DNA of 64,000 nucleotides from an uncultured Ignavibacteriota bacterium (GCA_903900335.1 CAIUMP010000022.1:62001-126000), one strand, 5' to 3'; positions 36,248 through 46,113 are shown, counted from the stretch's first letter. Made by a program: numbers and translations. The notes: a model not told the origin generated them from the sequence alone.

Positions 36248-38130
36248 GCCGCCTCCAGTGATTCTTCCAGCAGTTGCCGGCGATACAGATCGTAATAGTG
36301 TCCTTCGGCTGCAAGCAATTCCTGATGAGTACCTCGCTCGACGATCTTCCCATGATCAAGCACGATGATCATATCTGCCTCTCGTGCGGTGGAGGTTCGA
36401 TGACTGATCAGGATCGTAGTTCTTCCAGAAGTATTGGACCGGAGATTTGCCAATATTCGTTCTTCTGTCGCGGTGTCCACTGCCGACATCGCGTCGTCGA
36501 AAACAAGGATCCGGGGATTGCGGGCAAGCGCACGAGCGATGGCAGTTCGCTGCTTTTGCCCTCCAGAGAGGGTGATGCCTCGCTCGCCTATCATTGTTTC
36601 GAACTGCTCCGGAAACTCCATCACATTGTCATAGATGTCCGCAGCTTTTGCAGCTTCTTCCGTACCCAACGGGCTGGGTCGGGCCCATCTAGGAAAACCT
36701 TCGATACCTGAGGAGCCACCCAGAAGGTTCTCCGATTCACGCTTCCACGTACCGGAAACTAGAGGCACGTCTTTAAAAGCTCGCTGACCCGATCCCGGAA
36801 TCGAATCATCAACGAACTCTGATGTGCCAAAGGAGATGTTCCCGGAAATGGTCTCGGAAAAGAGGAATGGCTCCTGAGTCACATATCCGATATTCGAGCG
36901 CAACGACTCAAGCGGAATTGTTCTCAGATCATGGCCATCGATCGATATCGAACCTTGCGTTGGGTCGTATAGACGAGCGATCAAATTCACAAGCGAAGTT
37001 TTACCGCTCCCAGTGCGCCCCATGACCGCGACCGTTGTCCCACGTTCAATTCGCAGCGAAATATCTGAAAGTGCCGGCTCCAACTCTGGCCGATAGCGGA
37101 ATGTAACGTCCTTGAAGTTGATCTCTCCCTTAATAGTTGTGATCTTCCAATCTGTGGAATCTGTGTTTTTGATCTCCGGCTCAGTTTCAAAAAGCTTGAT
37201 CAGCCTCGTCATACTCGCAGCGGCCCTCTGCACCATATTGGTTACCCAGCCGAGCGCAATGAATGGCCATGTCAGCATTCCAAGGTACACAAAGAACTGC
37301 GAGAGCTGCCCGATCGAAAGGGTGCCCTTTACGATCATCTCCCCTCCTAGCAGGATCAGAACTACTGTCGAAAGGCCCATAAAAGTGAAGATGATCGGCT
37401 GCATAAGCCCTTGCGTCTTTGCCAGGCGCATGTTCTTATCTCGGTACCCTTTTGTTGCGCGATTGAATACCCCTTGTTCGTATTGCTCACGAACATAGGC
37501 CCTCACGACACGCATACCGGAAATGCTTTCCGTCGTTCTTCCTGTCATATTTGCAAAATGCGCTTGCACTGCATCGAACAAAGGATGCACTCGTTTGCCA
37601 ATCAAGTACACTGCCGTGGACATCAGAGGAAGAGGTAGGATCGCAGAGATGGCAAGTGTTGGGGAGATCGCTACCATGAACCCAAAAGCCGCGACGAAGG
37701 TCGTCAGGGTGTCGGCCGTGTACATGATAGATGGCCCAATGAAGAAGCGGACGGCATCAACATCGTTTGTTGCATAGGCCATGAGCTCTCCGTGGGGTGT
37801 ATTGTTAAAAAAGCGCATGGAGAGTCGCTCAACGTGGGCGAGCAGATCGTTTCGAAGATCATACTCCATCAACCGGCTTGCAACAATGATATTCTGCCGG
37901 ACGAGGTAATAGAAGAATCCGCTTAGGAAGGACAACAGGATGATCAGACCCGCACTCATCATTAGAGACTCGCTGGTCGCTGTTCCCTGAGCTATGCGGT
38001 CTATCCCCCTTCCTAAATACATGGGCCACAGTACCTGGGCAGCCGTCGAAAAAACTACGAGGACGCAGCCCTTCAGGAACATCTTCCTGTAGCGCTTGAA
38101 GTATGGGAGAAGGCGAAGGAGTGATTTCAT
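36244..38130 (-). CDS. MsbA-like ABC exporter with insertion in the nucleotide-binding domain
   Basis: 628-residue half-transporter: six membrane helices (about 20-300) then an ATPase domain. Visible motifs: Walker A GRTGSGKTS, Q-loop YVTQEPFLFSE, signature LSGGQKQR, Walker B ILVFDDAMSAVD and H-loop SHRTS. About 50 residues (near 437-486) are inserted between the Q-loop and the signature, where relatives have only a short link. All catalytic motifs are intact on both sides, so activity is likely kept. Lipid or drug export cannot be separated by sequence. ATG 38130 (MKSLLRLLPYFKRY) was chosen. Confidence 0.9.
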   Translation of the reverse strand: MKSLLRLLPYFKRYRKMFLKGCVLVVFSTAAQVLWPMYLGRGIDRIAQGTATSESLMMSAGLIILLSFLSGFFYYLVRQNIIVASRLMEYDLRNDLLAHVERLSMRFFNNTPHGELMAYATNDVDAVRFFIGPSIMYTADTLTTFVAAFGFMVAISPTLAISAILPLPLMSTAVYLIGKRVHPLFDAVQAHFANMTGRTTESISGMRVVRAYVREQYEQGVFNRATKGYRDKNMRLAKTQGLMQPIIFTFMGLSTVVLILLGGEMIVKGTLSIGQLSQFFVYLGMLTWPFIALGWVTNMVQRAAASMTRLIKLFETEPEIKNTDSTDWKITTIKGEINFKDVTFRYRPELEPALSDISLRIERGTTVAVMGRTGSGKTSLVNLIARLYDPTQGSISIDGHDLRTIPLESLRSNIGYVTQEPFLFSETISGNISFGTSEFVDDSIPGSGQRAFKDVPLVSGTWKRESENLLGGSSGIEGFPRWARPSPLGTEEAAKAADIYDNVMEFPEQFETMIGERGITLSGGQKQRTAIARALARNPRILVFDDAMSAVDTATEERILANLRSNTSGRTTILISHRTSTAREADMIIVLDHGKIVERGTHQELLAAEGHYYDLYRRQLLEESLEAA

Positions 38131-38360
38131 GGTTGGTGCTATGTGAGACACCACCCCGGTGACTCCCGGTTCCCCCGTCCTCGATTCTCGGGAGAATTAA
38201 GCCAGAAGATATTGCCAATTCCTGAATTTTGGACTAATTAAAGTTCACTTTTTTTGGTTTAGCGTCGTCCGTGGCTTTTGGCTAACATGCCGAGAAGAAC
38301 AAGTCACGCGGTGGGAGGCATCTATTGTCCGCAGTCCCACCCATGAACTAACGACAATCT

Positions 38361-40628
38361 ATGCAGGAAGACCTTCAACACGAGAATCTCTCATCCGCGG
38401 CCCCGGGCCAAACAGACCAGCAAGATCTGGCAGTCTCAAATCATTCAGATATTTCGCAATCCCAGACTACCGATAGCGTAAATGAGGGAGAACTCAGCTC
38501 TACTGGAGCTGGGGAGCTTAGTGCTTCACGCGCGCCAGCCGCAACAGCAAGCAGCTACAGAGATATCATTGCCGAGCGCCTAGCTCGCCAAGGACAGCCC
38601 CGCAGCAGCGCTCAATCGCAGGCATCCCGACCGATGGCTCACGCCTCCGACGTAGAGAATTCGCCGAGTCGCCCCACGGCTCCGGTGACCAAGGCAAGCA
38701 AGGCCGCTGGGTCTCCAGAGAGCGAGAGCGGCACCCTTTCCGAAGAAATTGATGCGCAAACCAAGTCGCAGGAAATTTCATCCACAGAGTCAAGTCCAAT
38801 TCAGGAAGCAGGACAAACGGAGTCTGCAGGTCTATCCAGCAGAGAGCGAGCACGCCTGCGCCAGCAGGAGCGTGCCGAGTTGCGTCGCGGCGGCGGTCAG
38901 CGCCGCCCGGCACCGGCCGCGGCCGAGGGTACCGATGATTCGGTCATAGCTGAATCACCCGCGGACGGGTCGCCAATGGCAAAGGCAGAATCCACTGTTT
39001 CGCAACCGAAACCGGAGCTAATCCGAAGGAGCCAGCGCGAAGAGCGCAGCGCTCGTGAAGAAAGAGCCCCAAGAGAAGAACGGGCTGATCGGGAGGAGCG
39101 CACTCCACGCGAAGATCGACAACCGCGTGATGAGCGCCCAGCCCGTGAGCCGCGGCCCGAACGCGAGCCGCGTATCGAGCGTGAACCGCGATCTGAGAGC
39201 GACGCTCGCCCAGAACGTGAAGGTCGCCCAGAACGTGAAGGTCGGCCCGAGCGTGAGCCGCGCGTTGAACGCGAACCGAGACCCGATCGGCCTCAGCGCG
39301 GGGACCGCCCAGCTCGCGGCCCTCGAGAAGATGCACCACTCCAGACGGCAGTTCGCACTCGAGAAGAGCGTCCCCGAGACGCTTCCGAACGACCCCGCGA
39401 TGGGGGGTTGGTAAAGAGATCGGAGATCGGAGCACCGATTCGTAGACCGGATGCAAAGCCCGCGCTTTCCGATTTAAAAGGTGGCGAGCCAAAGCAGACC
39501 GAGCGCGCATCCGAGTCGGCACGCACATTGGCAATGAAGACCGGTATCTCGGTTGTCATTCCGCTCTTTAACGAACAGGATTCACTTCGCGAACTTACTG
39601 CAGCTCTCAAGCAGCAGCTGCTCCGTCTCGCTGGCTCGCGCTATGAGATTCTCTATATTAATGATGGCTCTACGGATCGCTCTGGCGACATCCTCCAGGA
39701 CATCCTTGCGACCAGTTCGCGAGTGACGGCGATAACCTTCCGCCGAAACCAAGGCAAATCCGCTGCGCTTGCGGCGGGATTCGCGGAGGCACAGTATGGC
39801 ATCGTTATTACGATGGATGCTGACCTGCAGGACGATCCTCGCGAATTTTCCAATCTGATTGCCAAACTTGCTGAAGGGTACGATCTTGTAAGCGGCTGGA
39901 AGAAGAAGCGCCACGATCCGATCACCAAGACGCTTCCAAGCAAATTCTTCAATGCTGTAACAGGCATCTTCTCTGGTATTAGCCTCCACGATTTCAATTG
40001 TGGGCTGAAAGCTTATCGCAAGGAAGTGACAGATCGGTTGAATGTCTATGGCGAACTTCACCGCTACCTCCCTGCACTGGCGCACTGGGAAGGATTCCGG
40101 GTAGCGGAGATTCCTGTGGTCCACCATCCGCGCAAATTTGGTAAGTCGAAGTTCGGTTCGAGCCGGTTCTTCAAGGGCTTTCTTGATCTACTGAGCATAG
40201 TCTTTACGAATCGCTACGGCAAGCGGCCGTTGCACTTGTTCGGCACGATCGGCACGCTGCTCTCACTGGTAGGCCTTGGCATTGATGGGTATATCACTGC
40301 CGAATGGGCAATGGGACTGACGGCATTGTCAAACCGCCCGATATTGCAGCTCGGAGTGCTATTGATCTTGGTTGGTGTCCAATTGGTCTCACTGGGTCTC
40401 CTCGGTGAGATGATCGTTAAGAATTCGAATACTCGAGCCAATCTCGCTTACTCGAAGGAGAAGGGTAAACCATCGGCAGAAATGCGCGAGAGACAAGCAT
40501 CACGACGCGCCAACATGGCCGCTGGGGGCCCTCGAACTCCGCGACCAGGCGGACGACAACCTCGTGGACCTCGGCCTGAAGGATCCGCGCCAGCCTCTGG
40601 AGACAGGCGACCGGCCCCCAAGCGATAA
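38361..40628 (+). CDS. GT2 glycosyltransferase with a 390-residue disordered charged N-terminus
   Basis: 755 residues. Residues 1-390 are low-complexity: first Ser/Gln/Glu-rich, then an Arg-Glu-Pro repeat zone (about 222-340) with steps like REPRPEREPR. From Met392 comes a GT2 catalytic domain (SVVIPLFNEQDSL, INDGSTDRS, DADLQDDP, FNCGLKAYR) and two membrane helices near 640 and 680, the DpgS/polyprenyl-phosphate glycosyltransferase layout, and a basic Pro/Arg tail. The normal family length is about 320-350, so this is an added N-terminal extension. No ribosome-binding site precedes Met392. The GT9 gene follows after 20 bases. Confidence 0.88.
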   Translation: MQEDLQHENLSSAAPGQTDQQDLAVSNHSDISQSQTTDSVNEGELSSTGAGELSASRAPAATASSYRDIIAERLARQGQPRSSAQSQASRPMAHASDVENSPSRPTAPVTKASKAAGSPESESGTLSEEIDAQTKSQEISSTESSPIQEAGQTESAGLSSRERARLRQQERAELRRGGGQRRPAPAAAEGTDDSVIAESPADGSPMAKAESTVSQPKPELIRRSQREERSAREERAPREERADREERTPREDRQPRDERPAREPRPEREPRIEREPRSESDARPEREGRPEREGRPEREPRVEREPRPDRPQRGDRPARGPREDAPLQTAVRTREERPRDASERPRDGGLVKRSEIGAPIRRPDAKPALSDLKGGEPKQTERASESARTLAMKTGISVVIPLFNEQDSLRELTAALKQQLLRLAGSRYEILYINDGSTDRSGDILQDILATSSRVTAITFRRNQGKSAALAAGFAEAQYGIVITMDADLQDDPREFSNLIAKLAEGYDLVSGWKKKRHDPITKTLPSKFFNAVTGIFSGISLHDFNCGLKAYRKEVTDRLNVYGELHRYLPALAHWEGFRVAEIPVVHHPRKFGKSKFGSSRFFKGFLDLLSIVFTNRYGKRPLHLFGTIGTLLSLVGLGIDGYITAEWAMGLTALSNRPILQLGVLLILVGVQLVSLGLLGEMIVKNSNTRANLAYSKEKGKPSAEMRERQASRRANMAAGGPRTPRPGGRQPRGPRPEGSAPASGDRRPAPKR

Positions 40629-40648
40629 GGAGAAGCAGGTTCCAGACG

Positions 40649-41797
40649 ATGCACAACTCACTCATATATCATTCGGATTGCCGCTACTTCCGTGGTGACA
40701 TTCCTTGCGCACCGAACAAGCGGGAGGGTGTCCACTGCGACGGCTGCTCTCACTACGATGCCATCACCGAGAACATCCTCGTGATCAAGCTCGGGGCTGC
40801 TGGGGACGTTCTGCGAACAACTCCGATTCTCACCCCGCTTCGTAAGGAGCATCCTCACGCCAGGATTTGGTGGTTGACGCACTCGCCAGATCTCGTTCCG
40901 AAATCCCATGTGGACCGCGTCCTCAAATGGAATTCGGAAAGTCTGGAAACGCTACATGCGATCCAGTTCTCGCGTTTGATCAATCTTGACAAGGATCACT
41001 ACGCATGCGCGCTTGCTTCGCGGCTTACAGCGGAAAGGAAGGACGGCTTTTTACTCGGAAAATTTGGAGAGTCCGAGCCAGCCAATGATCTAGCAAGGGC
41101 AAAATTCCTGACAGGCATTTTCGACGACGTCAGCCTAGCAAACCATCTTGAATTCACCACCGAGCTGTTCGCCATTTGTGGTTATGAATGCGCTGGCGAA
41201 GAGTACATCCTCGACACTCCAAGAGCACTCGAATTTGCCGCGCTGGATCGCTCGCGACCCCTTGCCGGACTCAACACAGGTGCGGGTGCGCGTTGGACTT
41301 CACGTCTCTGGCCTGTAGAACGCTGGGCCGAACTTGCCGAATCCATACTCGACTCCGGCCGAAACGTCATCCTACTGGGAGGACCTGACGAGGAAGAGCG
41401 CAACCGCGAAATCCACGAACGGACCCACGGGCGTGCACAATATCTTGGTTACTTTCCTCTCTCGGAGTTCATCGCACTCGTGGACAATTGTGAACTGATC
41501 GTTTCCGGAGTGACGATGGGTATGCATATCGCGATGGCTCTTCGCAAGAAGCTCGTACTTATGAACAATATCTTCAACCCGTATGAGTTTGGGGATCTGT
41601 ATGGGTTAGGCGAGATCGTGCAACCAAACAAGCAGTGCACCTGCTTCTTCCGCGGGCATTGCATTAACCCGGATTATTTCTGCCTTGACGACCTGCCAGT
41701 CTCGAAGATGTTCGCCGCCGTCGAGCGTGTCTGGAATACTCCGCGCGGACAAATGCAGCAAGAGCCGCTGGTCGTGCCCGGAATGATACTCTCCTAG
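40649..41797 (+). CDS. Glycosyltransferase family 9 (heptosyltransferase-like)
   Basis: 382 residues. The GT9 core runs from about 42 (ENILVIKLGAAGDVLRTTPI) to the end, with GLNTGAGARWTSRLWP and the donor-site stretch ILLGGPDEEE and SGVTMGMHIAMALRK. Ahead of it is a short extension with four cysteines in CRYFRGDIPC and HCDGCSHY; further cysteines (CTCFFRGHC, YFCLDD) occur near the end, so the two ends could share a metal or disulphides. Family members add ADP-heptose or related sugars to LPS core. Probably co-transcribed with the GT2 gene. Confidence 0.86.
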   Translation: MHNSLIYHSDCRYFRGDIPCAPNKREGVHCDGCSHYDAITENILVIKLGAAGDVLRTTPILTPLRKEHPHARIWWLTHSPDLVPKSHVDRVLKWNSESLETLHAIQFSRLINLDKDHYACALASRLTAERKDGFLLGKFGESEPANDLARAKFLTGIFDDVSLANHLEFTTELFAICGYECAGEEYILDTPRALEFAALDRSRPLAGLNTGAGARWTSRLWPVERWAELAESILDSGRNVILLGGPDEEERNREIHERTHGRAQYLGYFPLSEFIALVDNCELIVSGVTMGMHIAMALRKKLVLMNNIFNPYEFGDLYGLGEIVQPNKQCTCFFRGHCINPDYFCLDDLPVSKMFAAVERVWNTPRGQMQQEPLVVPGMILS

Positions 41798-41834
41798 GGC
41801 TTGACAATAAGCCATCGGTACAACTGCCTGATTG

Positions 41835-42077
41835 CTAAATCGGCTTGCGAGCTTGCTCCTGCTCCACCCGCAATTTGACAGCCAGGCCGATCTTCACCAA
41901 TAGAAAGCCCGCCCAGCCAACGAGCCAGAGTGTGAAAAGGATTGGAGAGCGCATGAAGCTCGCAACGAGAAGCGTACCAAAAAAGAGTAGAATACCGCGC
42001 AGCGGCACATGCTTGAGTTTTTCTCGCGGGTGAACTCGCGGCGCTTCGGACGCAGGCTGTGATTCAGGTAGATCCAT
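41835..42077 (-). CDS. Small two-helix membrane protein, unassigned
   Basis: 80 residues. A basic N-terminal section (HPREKLKHVPLRG) precedes two hydrophobic segments, about 28-43 (ILLFFGTLLVASFM) and 46-65 (PILFTLWLVGWAGFLLVKIG), then a charged tail. No family is recognised. It lies between the convergent GT9 gene and the T9SS array, and a terminator sits upstream of it on the same strand. Confidence 0.5.
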   Translation of the reverse strand: MDLPESQPASEAPRVHPREKLKHVPLRGILLFFGTLLVASFMRSPILFTLWLVGWAGFLLVKIGLAVKLRVEQEQARKPI

Positions 42078-42087
42078 ACTGACGCAA

Positions 42088-42117
42088 AAGAGGGAATGAC
42101 CTAAATCATTCCCTCTT
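42088..42117 (-). terminator. Terminator at the end of the ASST-like array
   Basis: AAGAGGGAATGA pairs perfectly with TCATTCCCTCTT; on the minus strand TTTTGCG follows. It ends transcription of the gene that stops at 42154. Confidence 0.82.
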
Positions 42118-42153
42118 GGTCAATTTCAATTCTGCTCGGCCGTTCTGCTTACA

Positions 42154-43959
42154 TCAATGAACTACTGTAAAAGGCACAGTACTGCTCGCCTGGGACGTTC
42201 GTAGAACGCAGTAATACATTCCGTTCGGAAACGTCGATGTTGGGATACTCACCTTCTGCGACGAACCAGTGCTCCTCCCTGCAAAGACTTGTTCGATCTG
42301 CCGGCCTAACATGTCGCGAAGCACTATTGAGACTTCGCTTGTGGCAGCGGTGGAAAACGTTACTGCATATCTATCTGCATTTTCATCAATAGAGCAGCTC
42401 AACAGACCACCAGCAGTGGTCGGACCCGAGGTGGCTACGGATGCCGTGCCTGAAGCAGCAGAGGGATACTTCAGCGTTCGGTAGGAGAAGACAGGCAAGA
42501 AGCTCTCCGCTGTCATTTCAAATAAAAGGCTGTCATCGGGCGTGACCTCACTTGAAATAAGGCTTAGCATATTTCCTACGGAGTCGCTCGTGGAGTTTTG
42601 TCCCCAACCAATGAAGGTATTGCCATTCGGGAGCCTTTGGACAGACCCCATGGAGGAAGCCCACACCGGCGGCTCATGACGATGCTGCCACACCAACCAT
42701 GCCTGCATTTTCTGCTCATCAATGACGTATTCCACGGCTCGACTCTCCGGTTTCGGATTCACGCCATTAGTACCCCGAAAATTACCATTGTCAAAAAGCG
42801 TCATGTGGCCATGTGGGAGCCAACGGGCATCATGCTGATAGCTGAACCCCAGCGAATCATTAGGAAATTGGAACTGGTTGTGTAGGCCTCCGAGTCGCCA
42901 GATGATCGCCCCTGTCTTCCCGTCGATCTTGGTGATCTCACTCAAATTTCTGTTCGACAATAGGTAGTTGCCAAGTGAATCAATCTCGATCGAATTCGAA
43001 TGTTGGAAGTCAATTTGGTGTGTGGATAGATCCTCGTGATTCGCATCAAGAATGCTATAATGATCTATTCCTCGCCACTCGAAGACGAGCGCATCGGACG
43101 CATCAAAATGTTGAATCACATTACTCAGAACCGTCGAAGCCGAATCTCCACCCGAGACCATTTGTCGCATATCTCGTTTCGTCCTGAGCGTGCCGATCAA
43201 CGTATAACTTCCATCGGGGGAAATGAGTAACTCGTGTAGATCCGTTTGTGCTCCGTTCGCACACCCATAGACTCGCACCTGTTGAAAATTCGTATCGACC
43301 GCAATAAACTTGGCGATCAAGCCATCAAAATACGTCCAAAGTCCGTTGGGTTGTTTCTGAAAATCCATTGCCTGCGCTTGGAAGGTCTTCTGGACGAGCC
43401 CGTCCTGATCCAAAACGACCAGGTCACTGAACTGAGGGTTGCCATACGTCGCCAGAAATATCTTCCCGGGCGTTGGGTTGTTGTCAACGGTGACTGTGAA
43501 AGTCGGCAACTCCTGCGCCGAGCCTACTGTAGCACACTTGATTCCAGCGGACTCATCAACCGACTGCATGCTTTCCGTTGTGAATGCAAAAGTATCCCGA
43601 GCCGTGGAGCCCCCTAGCAATCGCACGGACAACCGCACCTGGACACGTTCGCCGAAACTAAATGGGAGGGTTGGATGAAATACTATTGTATTCCGATCCA
43701 ACGACAAGGTAGTTACACCAGCATGTAGACCTGAGAGAGAACCAATCACGTCATAATCGGCATGGGATAGAAAGGCCGGATCAAAGCTCACCGGACTTGT
43801 CACGCCAATAGCCGTAACTCGAGAAACTTCAGTAGCACCTGCCATCGGATACCTCCTGACCACAGAGAAACCCGTGCCCGAACCGGCGGTCGCTGTCCTC
43901 AGCCCAGCGAAGGCCGTCATCGCTAGGACGAAAATTAATACGAGCGTCCGTGACTTCAT
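42154..43959 (-). CDS. T9SS-exported arylsulfotransferase-like protein, paralogue 1
   Basis: 601 residues, signal peptide 1-25. Big_5/SbsA Ig-like domain at about 30-140 (VRRYPMAGATEVSRVTAIGV). The ASST-type propeller (about 165-500, PF14269-like) has HSNSIEIDSLGNYLLSNRN, KIDGKTGAIIWRLGG, YQHDARWLPHGHMTLFDNG and GSVQRLPNGNTFIGWG. The last 75 residues are a T9SS type A sorting tail (IVLRDMLGRQIEQ, FPNGMYYCVL). It would be secreted or surface-bound; sulfate transfer is only a family inference and the characterised ASSTs are distant. Last gene of the array. Confidence 0.87.
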   Translation of the reverse strand: MKSRTLVLIFVLAMTAFAGLRTATAGSGTGFSVVRRYPMAGATEVSRVTAIGVTSPVSFDPAFLSHADYDVIGSLSGLHAGVTTLSLDRNTIVFHPTLPFSFGERVQVRLSVRLLGGSTARDTFAFTTESMQSVDESAGIKCATVGSAQELPTFTVTVDNNPTPGKIFLATYGNPQFSDLVVLDQDGLVQKTFQAQAMDFQKQPNGLWTYFDGLIAKFIAVDTNFQQVRVYGCANGAQTDLHELLISPDGSYTLIGTLRTKRDMRQMVSGGDSASTVLSNVIQHFDASDALVFEWRGIDHYSILDANHEDLSTHQIDFQHSNSIEIDSLGNYLLSNRNLSEITKIDGKTGAIIWRLGGLHNQFQFPNDSLGFSYQHDARWLPHGHMTLFDNGNFRGTNGVNPKPESRAVEYVIDEQKMQAWLVWQHRHEPPVWASSMGSVQRLPNGNTFIGWGQNSTSDSVGNMLSLISSEVTPDDSLLFEMTAESFLPVFSYRTLKYPSAASGTASVATSGPTTAGGLLSCSIDENADRYAVTFSTAATSEVSIVLRDMLGRQIEQVFAGRSTGSSQKVSIPTSTFPNGMYYCVLRTSQASSTVPFTVVH

Positions 43960-44080
43960 CGTGAGAATTCTAAGGTGCACAGTATCACTGCGCCACCGAA
44001 AGGCTCTACAACGAATTGCAACGCTTGAATTTACTGCCCTTTGACCCACCCGGTGTACAATCATAATTCAGGAAGAATGC

Positions 44081-45877
44081 TTACTTGCCTAACAAAATCG
44101 GTCTGACAAGGGTACCTGTACTTGAATTCAATACGCAGTAATACAGACCGTTCGCTAATGCCTCCGTAGCGAAGCTGGCTCCTTGTACTAGCCCCGAAGC
44201 TGCTCCCTCGTAAATCTGCTTCACTTCTCTGCCAAGAATATCCCGGAATGTGATCCGCACCGAACTACCGCCTTCGCTGTGGAATAAAACAGAATATCCG
44301 TCCGAAGTCGGACTGAGCGACAAAGTCAATTCCGCCGCAGATATCAAGGCAGGGTGCGAAGCTGCAACGGATAGCGGTGCGGCCGCTGGATACTTAAGTG
44401 CGCGGTACGAACGGACAACAGGGGTCGCGTCCAGATACATTTCGAAGACCACGCTGTCGTCGGTCGTGACTTCAGTCGCCGCCAAGCTGAGTGATGGGCC
44501 ACCTGCTGCCAATGCCATGTTCTGTCCCCACCCAATGAAAGTATTCTCGTTCGGAAGTCTCTGTACAGAACCCATGGAAGGCGACCAAACAGGAGGGTTG
44601 TGGTGGAATTGCCAGACTAACCAAGCCATCCGATTCTTCTCGTCAAGATAATACTCCGCAGCCCGACTCTCTGGCGGGAGCGGCGCCGAACCGAGACCAT
44701 GAAAGTTGCCATTGTCAAACATGGTCAGATGCCCGTGAGGTAGCAGTCGAACGTCGTGCTGATAACTGAATCCAAGCGTGTCGTTCTGTATGGCGAATTG
44801 ATTGTTGAGCCCTCCAAATCGCCAAAGGATCGCACCAGTCTCTGCATCGATCTTCGTAATTTCGCTCAGATTTCTATTAGACAAAAGGTAGTTACCGCTT
44901 TCGTCCTGGTCGATGGAGTTAGCATGCTCGTAGTCGATGATGGAGCTTTTGAGATCCTCGTGATTTGCGTCAAGCACACTATAGTGATCAATTCCTCTCC
45001 ATTCAAATACCAGCGCATCCGATTTGTCAAATCGCTGAAGGACGTTGCTCACAATGATCGACGCGGAGTCTCCTCCTGCCGCCTGCTGGCGCATGTCCAT
45101 CGTTGTACGAATTATCCCAATCAAGGAGTAACTTCCATCGGGAGAAAGGAGCAGCTCGTGCAGATCCGTGGCAACGCCGTTGGCGCACGCGTAGGTATGA
45201 ACCTTCTTGAAATTCGAATCTACAGCGATAAATGTGCTGCTAATACCGTCAAAATACGTCCAAGTCCCGTTGGGTTGCAGCTGAAAATTCATTGCCTGAG
45301 CTGGAAGGCTCTTCTGCAACTGCCCCTGCTCATTCAGGATCATGAGGTCGCTGAATTGAGGAGAACCGTAGGTGGCGAGGAATATCCTTCCTGGCGTTGG
45401 GTTGTTGTTCACGCTAACCTTTACACCAGGCACGTCGGGTGGATTGTTCAGAGTGCCGATCGGGAAGTTTGGAGGCACAACAAGATGTGCACGCTCCGTA
45501 ACAAAACTGAAGGTGTCCGCGATCTTGGAGCCGCCCACTGCCAATCCAGAAAAGTAGACAGAAACCCGCTCGAACAGTCCAAAGGGCACGACAGGCTTAA
45601 AAATCACGGTCTTGAGATCCGCGGAGTAACTTATCGAACCGGCATGTAGCCCAGAACTCGCCCCAATTACATCATAGCGTATGATCGAGCCCGCGTACTG
45701 ATCAAAGGCAGAAGCGGAGGTTATCCCGATACCTGTAAGAGACGACACCTCAGCGGCACCCGATTGCGGATACGTCCGGATAACGCCGACGGTCGAGCTT
45801 GCGGCTGAGATCGCAGGAACAGTCGAGACGAAGCTCAACGAGAGAAAAAAGACAAATACGTGCCTGAATTGCATTTC
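44081..45877 (-). CDS. T9SS-exported arylsulfotransferase-like protein, paralogue 2
   Basis: 598 residues, signal peptide about 1-24 (HVFVFFLSLSFVSTVPA). Same domain order as its neighbours: Ig-like domain (RTYPQSGAAEVSSLTGIGI), ASST-like propeller (VNNNPTPGRIFLATYGSP, NRNLSEITKIDAETG, FSYQHDVRLLPHGHLTMF), T9SS tail (ITFRDILGREVKQ, ALANGLYYCVL). It is closest to paralogue 1 (shared LATYGxPQFSDL, VDxNFxxVxxYxCANG). ATG 45877 (MQFRH) is preferred because the signal peptide then starts properly; ten codons upstream are open. Confidence 0.87.
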   Translation of the reverse strand, partial: EMQFRHVFVFFLSLSFVSTVPAISAASSTVGVIRTYPQSGAAEVSSLTGIGITSASAFDQYAGSIIRYDVIGASSGLHAGSISYSADLKTVIFKPVVPFGLFERVSVYFSGLAVGGSKIADTFSFVTERAHLVVPPNFPIGTLNNPPDVPGVKVSVNNNPTPGRIFLATYGSPQFSDLMILNEQGQLQKSLPAQAMNFQLQPNGTWTYFDGISSTFIAVDSNFKKVHTYACANGVATDLHELLLSPDGSYSLIGIIRTTMDMRQQAAGGDSASIIVSNVLQRFDKSDALVFEWRGIDHYSVLDANHEDLKSSIIDYEHANSIDQDESGNYLLSNRNLSEITKIDAETGAILWRFGGLNNQFAIQNDTLGFSYQHDVRLLPHGHLTMFDNGNFHGLGSAPLPPESRAAEYYLDEKNRMAWLVWQFHHNPPVWSPSMGSVQRLPNENTFIGWGQNMALAAGGPSLSLAATEVTTDDSVVFEMYLDATPVVRSYRALKYPAAAPLSVAASHPALISAAELTLSLSPTSDGYSVLFHSEGGSSVRITFRDILGREVKQIYEGAASGLVQGASFATEALANGLYYCVLNSSTGTLVRPILLGK

Positions 45878-46113
45878 GAACGTGGGCTCAATTGCGATTC
45901 CTAACAAATACCGCTCTTTGAGTCATGAGTAAAAATGTGAAGAACAGAGAGTACTTCTAAGTGCGCCGCCGCCAAGGTATTTCAATCCATTCCAGACGAT
46001 GCCATGGTAGTGCGTTCAATTTTCGAGACACTCCCTATTGAATTCTCAATAAATGTGCCGAGGTACCGCACCCTTGCCTCAGCGTAGTGGGTCTCCTTCG
46101 CAATACAAGAACG

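Noticed and set aside
38944-39534. 196-codon minus-strand and 119-codon plus-strand frames in the Arg-Glu-Pro region
   Set aside because: They are shadows of a low-complexity GC-rich coding repeat and lack start signals.
39534-40628. Separate GT2 gene starting at Met392
   Set aside because: The upstream frame is continuous and compositionally biased as a protein tract, and no ribosome-binding site precedes the internal ATG; kept as one gene, with the alternative noted.
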